A DNA stretch of 64,000 nt from Micrococcales bacterium (lineage in GTDB: Bacteria > Actinomycetota > Actinomycetes > Actinomycetales > Dermatophilaceae): the NCBI GenBank assembly GCA_021287075.1, contig JAJTBD010000012.1, forward strand, positions 1-64,000, read 5' to 3'. A program made the translations under genes and the position numbers. The notes under the pieces are model-generated. The model was not told where the DNA came from, searched no databases, and was given only the letters and a program-made list of their open reading frames with translations. Below, one piece after another: positions 58,680 through 64,000 of this stretch. Within the stretch, counting starts at the first letter, position 1, and every line of letters starts with the position of its first letter.

Positions 58680-58988
58680 TCAGAGCTTGATCTCGATGTT
58701 GACGTCAGCCGGCAGGTCGAGGCGCATCAGCGAGTCGACGGCCTTGGGCGTCGGGTCGATGATGTCGATCAGACGCTTGTGCGTCCGCATCTCGAAGTGC
58801 TCGCGGCTGTCCTTGTACTTGTGCGGCGACCGGATGACCACGAAGACGTTCTTCTCCGTGGGCAGCGGCACGGGGCCGACCACCGTCGCACCGGCACGGG
58901 TCACCGTGTCGACAATCTTGCGCGCCGAGTTGTCGATGACCTCGTGGTCATACGACTTCAGTCGGATGCGGATCTTCTGTCCCGCCAT
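58680..58988 (-). CDS. rpsJ: 30S ribosomal protein S10
   Basis: A 102-residue uS10 of exact family length, [19 protein letters not shown] at the start. It also serves as the NusE antitermination factor. ATG at 58986-58988; upstream frame to 59099 is not conserved. First gene of the supercluster. Confidence 0.98.
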   Translation of the reverse strand: MAGQKIRIRLKSYDHEVIDNSARKIVDTVTRAGATVVGPVPLPTEKNVFVVIRSPHKYKDSREHFEMRTHKRLIDIIDPTPKAVDSLMRLDLPADVNIEIKL

Positions 58989-59548
58989 CTCCGTTACGTC
59001 TCTCTCTCGCCGTACAGCTTGCATGTGGCCGGCTCGCTGGCCTCCGACCCCCGCGGTCGGGTGTGTCGCACCCGCTTCGCGGCGCAACCGCGCACTCAAA
59101 GCGCCGATTGCGATCGGATTCCGGCCGAGCCGGGGCTTGCGCTTCCCTGGTGTGTCGCCCCGCCCGTGGGGCGGTTCGATGCCTTGTCACCGGGGGTGGC
59201 GGCCCGTGCCCTGTTTTCCAGACAGGTCAGCGCCGCGCGTCAAGCAACCTGACAAGTGTGCCAGACCCCGCGGCAGCGGCCAAATCGGCCTAGCAGACCC
59301 CTGCCACTCCCCCACGGCATACCCGTTTTCGTGGCGCGTCGCACCCACCTGCCCACGCCGCCGCCGACCACGGGGGCGGCGGGGCGGCATACCCACGCAC
59401 AATGACGACCACGGTTGCCGGCCCACCAACAAGCGCCGCGCTCACGACCCGCCACCGGCGCGGATCAGCGCCGGACCGTGGTCGTCGCTCTGCGACTCAG
59501 TCGTCCCAGGACGACGCACCCGGCGCGATGCTCGTGGGATGGGTCCCG
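58989..59548. other. 560-bp non-coding gap upstream of rpsJ
   Basis: No gene supported. It must contain the S10 operon promoter. A minus-strand TTGTCA/TTGACG region at about 59233-59255 is the best -35 candidate, but no good -10 pairs with it. Two GGCATAC copies lie at 59316 and 59386, the second as GCGGCATAC. Long open frames here are GC artefacts. Confidence 0.6.
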
Positions 59549-61057
59549 TCAGGCCTTCATCGTGCCGGTCTGCATGAAGCGCAGGTGGAAGTCGAAGGCC
59601 TCGCCGAGCAGGTGCGGTGTGTGCCGGCCCCAGGCACCGTCGTCGGCCCGGCCCACGTAGTCGAGCAGCTGGTCCTTGTAGTCCGGGTGGGCGCAGTGCC
59701 TGATGATGCGCTCGGCCCGCTTGCGCGGAGCGCACCCGCGCAGGTCGGCCAGCCCCTGCTCGGTGATCACGACCTGCACGTCGTGCTCGGTGTGGTCGAC
59801 GTGGCTGACCATCGGGACGATGCACGAGAGCGCGCCACCCTTGGCCGTCGACGGGGTCACGAAGGTCGACAGATAGGCATTGCGGGCGAAGTCGCCGGAG
59901 CCGCCGATGCCGTTCTGGATGCGGCTGCCCATGATGTGGGTGCTGTTGACATTGCCGTAGATGTCGGCCTCGATCATGCCGTTGCTCGCGATCACGCCGA
60001 GCCGGCGGATCGCCTCGGGGTGGTTGGAGATCTCCTGCGGGCGCAGGATGATCCGCTTGCTGAAGAAGTCGATGTCGTCGTTGAAGCGGTCCACCCCCGC
60101 GGGGCTGAGCGAGAAGGCGGTCGCCGATGCCATCCGCAGCGTGCCCTTCTCGAGCAGGTCGAGCATGCCGTCCTGGAGCACCTCGGTGTATGCCGTCAGG
60201 CCGGTCTTGCCCGACTCGCCCAGCCCCGCGAGCACAGCGTTGGCGATATTGCCGACACCGGACTGGAGCGGCAGGTAGTCGTGGGGCAGGCGCCCCGCCG
60301 TGGCCTCGGCGGCGAGGAAGTCGATGAAGTGGCCGGCGATGGCCTTGGAGTCCTCATCGAGCGGCTTGAAGGCGCTGTTGCGGTCGGGCGAGTCGGTCTC
60401 GACGATCGCGATGATCTTCTCGGGCGGGCAGTGGAAGACCGGGACGCCGATGCGGTCGTCGGGCGAGACGATCGGCAGCGGTTTGCGGTGCGGCGGCAGC
60501 GCGGTGCCGTAGTAGATGTCGTGCATCCCGAACATCTCCATGCGCTGCCACGCGTTGACCTCGAGGATGACCTTGTCGGCCTGGTCGATCCAGGTCTTGT
60601 TGTTGCCGACCGACGCCGACGGGATCAGGTCGCCGTTCTCGGTGATGCCGGTGACCTCGATGAGGGCGACATTGAGCCGGCCGAGGAAGCCCTCCCAGGT
60701 CATCTGGGCGACGTGGCTGAGGTGGACGTCGATGTACTCCATCGTGCCGGCGTTGATCTTGGCGCGGCTGACCGGGTCGGACTGGTAGGGCAGCCGCAGC
60801 TCGATGCCGTCGGCGTCGGCGAGCGCGCCGTCGAGCTCGGGGGCGGTCGAGGCACCGGTCCACACGCCGATGCGGAACTCCTCGCCCCGCTGGTGGGCGG
60901 CCTTGATGCGGTTGGCCAGCGCGACGGGCACCGCCTTGGGATAGCCGGCGCCGGTGAAGCCGCTCATGCCGACGTTGTCGCCGGGGCTGATCAGGGCGGC
61001 TGCCTCGTCGGCCGACATCACCTTGCGGCGGAGGGCCTCGTTGCGGATGCGGCTCAT
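59549..61057 (-). CDS. Acetyl-CoA hydrolase / succinyl-CoA:acetate CoA-transferase family
   Basis: A 502-residue class I CoA-transferase of the Ach1/AarC/Cat1 group. MSGFTGAGYPKAVP near residue 30 is the N-terminal signature; TAYTEVLQDGMLD (about residue 300) contains the likely catalytic Glu; SGVGNIANAVLAGLG and VITEQGLADLRG are other family blocks. It moves CoA between acetate and succinate, or propionate, which can close the TCA cycle or recycle acetate. The ATG at 61055-61057 begins the conserved MSRIRNEALRRKV. Divergent from the hydrolase gene. Confidence 0.92.
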   Translation of the reverse strand: MSRIRNEALRRKVMSADEAAALISPGDNVGMSGFTGAGYPKAVPVALANRIKAAHQRGEEFRIGVWTGASTAPELDGALADADGIELRLPYQSDPVSRAKINAGTMEYIDVHLSHVAQMTWEGFLGRLNVALIEVTGITENGDLIPSASVGNNKTWIDQADKVILEVNAWQRMEMFGMHDIYYGTALPPHRKPLPIVSPDDRIGVPVFHCPPEKIIAIVETDSPDRNSAFKPLDEDSKAIAGHFIDFLAAEATAGRLPHDYLPLQSGVGNIANAVLAGLGESGKTGLTAYTEVLQDGMLDLLEKGTLRMASATAFSLSPAGVDRFNDDIDFFSKRIILRPQEISNHPEAIRRLGVIASNGMIEADIYGNVNSTHIMGSRIQNGIGGSGDFARNAYLSTFVTPSTAKGGALSCIVPMVSHVDHTEHDVQVVITEQGLADLRGCAPRKRAERIIRHCAHPDYKDQLLDYVGRADDGAWGRHTPHLLGEAFDFHLRFMQTGTMKA

Positions 61058-61249
61058 CGCCGGGTCACTTCCTCGTGTGCGTGCGGCCCGACGGCGCCGA
61101 GCCCGTCCGGCTCCAACTCTATTCGGGTCCCACACCTCGGCGCGGCCGGGTGTGCCCCTGGCATATATGGCCTGCGGCACTGCCTTGGTAGAACCGACTC
61201 GAACGCGCCGGCCGACGACGGCGGCGCCCGACCGAGAGGCAGCCCCAAG

Positions 61250-62302
61250 ATGGCCCGCAGCGAGCTCACCGCCCAGACCGTGTCGACTCCCCGCCTGGAG
61301 ACCAATGTGTGGACCTCGGGCCCCGAGGACGGCACTCCCCTGCTGCTGGTCCACGGCAACCTCTCGACCGGCGGCTTCTGGCGTTATGTGGCCGATGCGC
61401 TGCCCGATGACGTGCGGGTGATCGCCCCCGACCTGCGCGGCTTCGGCGCCACCGAGGCAAAGCCGATCGACGCCACGCGAGGCCTGGGTGACATGGTCGA
61501 CGATGTCCACTCACTGCTCGACACCCTCGGGCTGGCGGGCAAGCGCTCGGTCAACGCGGCGGGCTGGTCGATGGGTGCGGGCGTGCTCAACCAGCTGCTG
61601 CTCACCCACCCCGACGACCTGGCCTCGATCACGCTCATCGCGCCCCTCTCCCCCTATGGCTTCGGCGCGACCAAGGGCGAGGACGGCCAGCCGGTCACCG
61701 ACGACTTCGCCGGCTCGGGCGGCGGCGGCGCCAACGCGGCATTCGTCGAACGCCTCGCCGCCAAGGACACCAGCGCGGAGGACCCCCAGGCGAGCCCACG
61801 CAATGTCATGGCGGCCTTCTACGGGCCCGGCGACAACACCGACGTCGACATGGACTTCCTCACCGACCAGCTCGTGATGACCCAGACCGGCGACGACTTC
61901 TATCCCGGCGACAGCGCGCCATCGGGCAACTGGCCGATGGTCTCCCCCGGCGATCGCGGTGTGCTCAACACGATGACGCCCAAGCACTACAACGCCTCCG
62001 CCATCGCCGACTCGGAGTGGAAGCCGCCGGTGCTCTGGCTGCGCGGCGAGCGCGACCTCGTGGTCTCGGACCGCTCGATGTTCGATCTTGCGACCCTCGG
62101 CGAGATGGGCGCGGTGCCCGGCTGGCCCGGCGCCGAGGTCATGCCGCCGCAGCCGATGGACAGCCAGACCCGTGCGGTGCTCGGGCGGTATGCCGCGAAC
62201 GGCGGCCAGGTGCGCGAGGTCGCCCTCGACGCCACCCACGGCATGCCGCTGGAGATCCCCAGCGAGGTCGCCGACCTGATCGCGGGCAACCTGGTCCGGT
62301 GA
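61250..62302 (+). CDS. Alpha/beta hydrolase
   Basis: A 350-residue alpha/beta-hydrolase. LLVHGNLSTGGFW forms the oxyanion region, GWSMGAG the nucleophile elbow (Ser about 107), LRGERDLVV the acid and DATHGMPLE the catalytic His. A large cap lies between about 140 and 260. Substrate unknown. ATG at 61250 follows GAGAGG. It overlaps the next small gene by 4 bp (GTGA). Confidence 0.88.
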   Translation: MARSELTAQTVSTPRLETNVWTSGPEDGTPLLLVHGNLSTGGFWRYVADALPDDVRVIAPDLRGFGATEAKPIDATRGLGDMVDDVHSLLDTLGLAGKRSVNAAGWSMGAGVLNQLLLTHPDDLASITLIAPLSPYGFGATKGEDGQPVTDDFAGSGGGGANAAFVERLAAKDTSAEDPQASPRNVMAAFYGPGDNTDVDMDFLTDQLVMTQTGDDFYPGDSAPSGNWPMVSPGDRGVLNTMTPKHYNASAIADSEWKPPVLWLRGERDLVVSDRSMFDLATLGEMGAVPGWPGAEVMPPQPMDSQTRAVLGRYAANGGQVREVALDATHGMPLEIPSEVADLIAGNLVR

Positions 62303-62661
62303 GCACTCCACTGCACCACAGCCGGGCCAGCCACATCGTCTATGCGTCGGGGCTGGGCCAGTCCCCCGAGACCAGCTTCCTGCGCCACCCCTGGGCTGCG
62401 GCCAAGGCGACCGTCGGCCAGGTCAGCAACGGCGGTCGGCTGAGCGTGTATGACGACCGGGTCGAGTTCCGGGCCCACGGCTTCAACCTCTCCACCGCCG
62501 GTCTGGCCCTCCCGATCGACCGCATCGCCGAGGTCAGCTCCCACCAGCGCCTGGCACAGGCGATCGTGCGCATCCGCATGGTCGATGGCTTCAGCGCCGA
62601 CTTCATCAGCTGGCATCGCCGGGACATCGCCGCGGCCGTCGAGCGGGCCAGGCGGCGCTAG
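62299..62661 (+). CDS. Small PH/GRAM-like protein
   Basis: A 120-residue protein. Residues about 45-110 ([18 protein letters not shown], then [11 protein letters not shown]) resemble the beta-strand pattern of bacterial PH/GRAM domains. No signal or membrane segment. It is translationally coupled to the alpha/beta hydrolase and may help position it at lipid; that is inference. Confidence 0.65.
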   Translation: MSTPLHHSRASHIVYASGLGQSPETSFLRHPWAAAKATVGQVSNGGRLSVYDDRVEFRAHGFNLSTAGLALPIDRIAEVSSHQRLAQAIVRIRMVDGFSADFISWHRRDIAAAVERARRR

Positions 62662-62670
62662 CGGGCATGC

Positions 62671-62706
62671 GAGAGGCCCCGCACCCAGGTGGGTGCGGGG
62701 CCTCTC
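62671..62706. terminator. Bidirectional hairpin terminator between the PH-like gene and tuf
   Basis: Perfect 16-base arms (GAGAGGCCCCGCACCC and complement) with a 4-base AGGT loop between convergent genes. Confidence 0.85.
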
Positions 62707-62732
62707 GAGGTGAAGGGCTGGTCAGCCAGAGA

Positions 62733-63926
62733 TCACTTGATGATCTTGGTGACGCGGCCGGCGCCGACGGTGCGGCCACCCTCGCGGATAGCGAACTTCA
62801 GGCCCTCCTCCATGGCGATGGGCTGGATGAGCTCAACGCGCATGTCGGTGTTGTCGCCGGGCATGACCATCTCGACACCCTCGGGGAGGTGCACGACGCC
62901 GGTCACGTCGGTGGTGCGGAAGTAGAACTGCGGGCGGTAGTTGTCGTAGAACGGCGTGTGACGGCCGCCCTCCTCCTTGCCCAGGATGTAGACCTGGCCC
63001 TCGAACTCCGTGTGGGGAGTGATCGAGCCGGGCTTGACGATGACCTGGCCGCGCTCGACGTCCTCGCGCTTGGTGCCACGGAGGAGCAGGCCGACGTTCT
63101 CACCGGCGCGACCCTCGTCGAGCAGCTTGCGGAACATCTCGATGCCGGTGACGGTCGTCTTGGTGGACGCGTCGCGGATACCGACGATCTCGATCTCCTC
63201 GTTGACGTTGAGGATGCCGCGCTCGATACGACCGGTGACAACGGTGCCACGGCCGGTGATCGTGAAGACGTCCTCGACGGGCATGAGGAACGGCTTGTCG
63301 ACGTCGCGCTCCGGCTCCGGGATCGACTCGTCGACGGCGTCCATGAGCTCGAGCACGGAGTTGCCCCACTCGGCGTCGCCCTCGAGGGCCTTGAGCGCCG
63401 AGACGCGGACGACGGGCAGGTCGTCACCGGGGAACTCGTAGGAGGACAGCAGCTCGCGGACCTCCATCTCGACGAGCTCCATGATCTCCTCGTCGTCGAC
63501 CATGTCGGCCTTGTTGAGCGCCACGACGATGTAGGGGACGCCGACCTGGCGGGCCAGGAGGACGTGCTCCTTGGTCTGCGGCATCGGGCCGTCGGTGGCG
63601 GCGACCACGAGGATCGCGCCGTCCATCTGCGCCGCACCCGTGATCATGTTCTTCACGTAGTCAGCGTGACCGGGGCAGTCGACGTGAGCGTAGTGACGCT
63701 TCTCCGTCTGGTACTCGATGTGCGCGATGGAGATGGTGATACCGCGCTGCTTCTCCTCGGGCGCCTTGTCGATGTCGTCGAACGCGAACTGCGGGTTCAG
63801 GTCCGGGTACTTGTCGTGCAGGACCTTGGAGATAGCAGCCGTCAGCGTCGTCTTACCGTGGTCAATGTGACCGATGGTGCCGATGTTGACGTGCGGCTTG
63901 GTCCGCTCGAACTTTGCCTTCGCCAC
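62733..63926 (-). CDS. tuf: Elongation factor Tu
   Basis: A 397-residue EF-Tu of exact family length. G1 [10 protein letters not shown]3 DCPGHADY, G4 NKAD; C-terminal domains follow with [19 protein letters not shown]. It brings aminoacyl-tRNA to the ribosome. GTG start at 63924-63926 with GAGGAGG nine bases upstream. Usually preceded by rpsL-rpsG-fusA, which would lie beyond the window end. Confidence 0.99.
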   Translation of the reverse strand: MAKAKFERTKPHVNIGTIGHIDHGKTTLTAAISKVLHDKYPDLNPQFAFDDIDKAPEEKQRGITISIAHIEYQTEKRHYAHVDCPGHADYVKNMITGAAQMDGAILVVAATDGPMPQTKEHVLLARQVGVPYIVVALNKADMVDDEEIMELVEMEVRELLSSYEFPGDDLPVVRVSALKALEGDAEWGNSVLELMDAVDESIPEPERDVDKPFLMPVEDVFTITGRGTVVTGRIERGILNVNEEIEIVGIRDASTKTTVTGIEMFRKLLDEGRAGENVGLLLRGTKREDVERGQVIVKPGSITPHTEFEGQVYILGKEEGGRHTPFYDNYRPQFYFRTTDVTGVVHLPEGVEMVMPGDNTDMRVELIQPIAMEEGLKFAIREGGRTVGAGRVTKIIK

Positions 63927-64000
63927 TTGATGTCCTCCTCAGGACTTCTGTTTCTTGGTGATACGCCGTACGACCAGGCAGGACGTGGCGTCGTTTATGG

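Noticed and set aside
58989..59260. S10-leader regulatory RNA (L4-binding) upstream of rpsJ
   Set aside because: No convincing E. coli-like leader hairpins next to the rpsJ start; the region is long but unstructured by eye.
61160..61170. CATATATG as a promoter for the alpha/beta hydrolase
   Set aside because: A TATATG hexamer exists but it is palindromic, 80 bases from the start and has no -35 partner on either strand; too weak to list.
59402..61249. Long plus-strand frame leading into the alpha/beta hydrolase
   Set aside because: The hydrolase family sequence begins at 61250; everything before is antisense to the CoA-transferase or intergenic.

Overview
The window is high-GC (about 70%) DNA from an actinobacterium. 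The evidence is GTG starts, frequent GTGA/ATGA/TGATG gene overlaps, many promoters that look leaderless, mycothiol-type DinB enzymes, DUF4245 next to glpX, LmeA, and ribosomal proteins of actinobacterial type. Protein resemblance and the sunset-type tail on L17 point to Micrococcales, perhaps near Intrasporangiaceae. That placement is inference, not tested by alignment. It is chromosomal; I see no phage, plasmid, tRNA, rRNA or CRISPR.

Layout. 0-9 kb is accessory: a DinB/mycothiol enzyme, a frameshifted DUF1905 gene, an orphan protein, an HNH nuclease, two SDRs, a DinB protein, an LtrA / flavodoxin-lipoprotein / CxCGxC operon whose lipoprotein gene carries a 34-G homopolymer, and a DUF4143 ATPase beside four 23-bp tandem repeats. 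9-25 kb is conserved housekeeping: ychF, a two-component system with a convergent DUF2202 gene, rmuC, ispH, xseAB, DUF4245, glpX, a PfkB sugar kinase, class I fumarase, carbonic anhydrase, GH1 glucosidase, glmM and gtrA. At 25-26 kb is rplM-rpsI. 26-41 kb is accessory again: an ArsR-type regulator with MFS and LmeA, a large secreted amylase under a LacI-type operator, a nucleoside-kinase-like gene, an ABC-F gene split by an in-frame TAG, a frameshifted MFS gene divergent from soxR across a near-canonical SoxR box, truA, a second broken MFS gene with a TetR regulator, a MaoC-like dehydratase and a NUDIX hydrolase.

41-59 kb, almost entirely on the minus strand, is the S10-spc-alpha ribosomal supercluster. 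In transcription order it runs rpsJ-rplC-rplD-rplW-rplB-rpsS-rplV-rpsC-rplP-rpmC-rpsQ, then rplN-rplX-rplE-rpsN-rpsH-rplF-rplR-rpsE-rpmD-rplO-secY-adk-map, then infA-rpmJ-rpsM-rpsK-rpsD-rpoA-rplQ. Beyond it lie an acetyl-CoA hydrolase/CoA-transferase, an alpha/beta hydrolase with a small PH/GRAM-like protein, and tuf.

The most striking non-gene signal is the 9-mer GCGGCATAC / GTATGCCGC. By eye I count about 34 exact copies, and about 45 of the 7-mer core, against roughly 1 (and 6-7) expected from base composition. Both orientations occur, copies are enriched between genes, and three times they form the arms of perfect terminator-like hairpins. This arrangement is typical of DNA-uptake sequences in Neisseria and Pasteurellaceae; I know of no such system described in actinobacteria. 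Several efflux/resistance-type genes between 33 and 39 kb are each broken by a single change, which may be gene decay or sequencing error.
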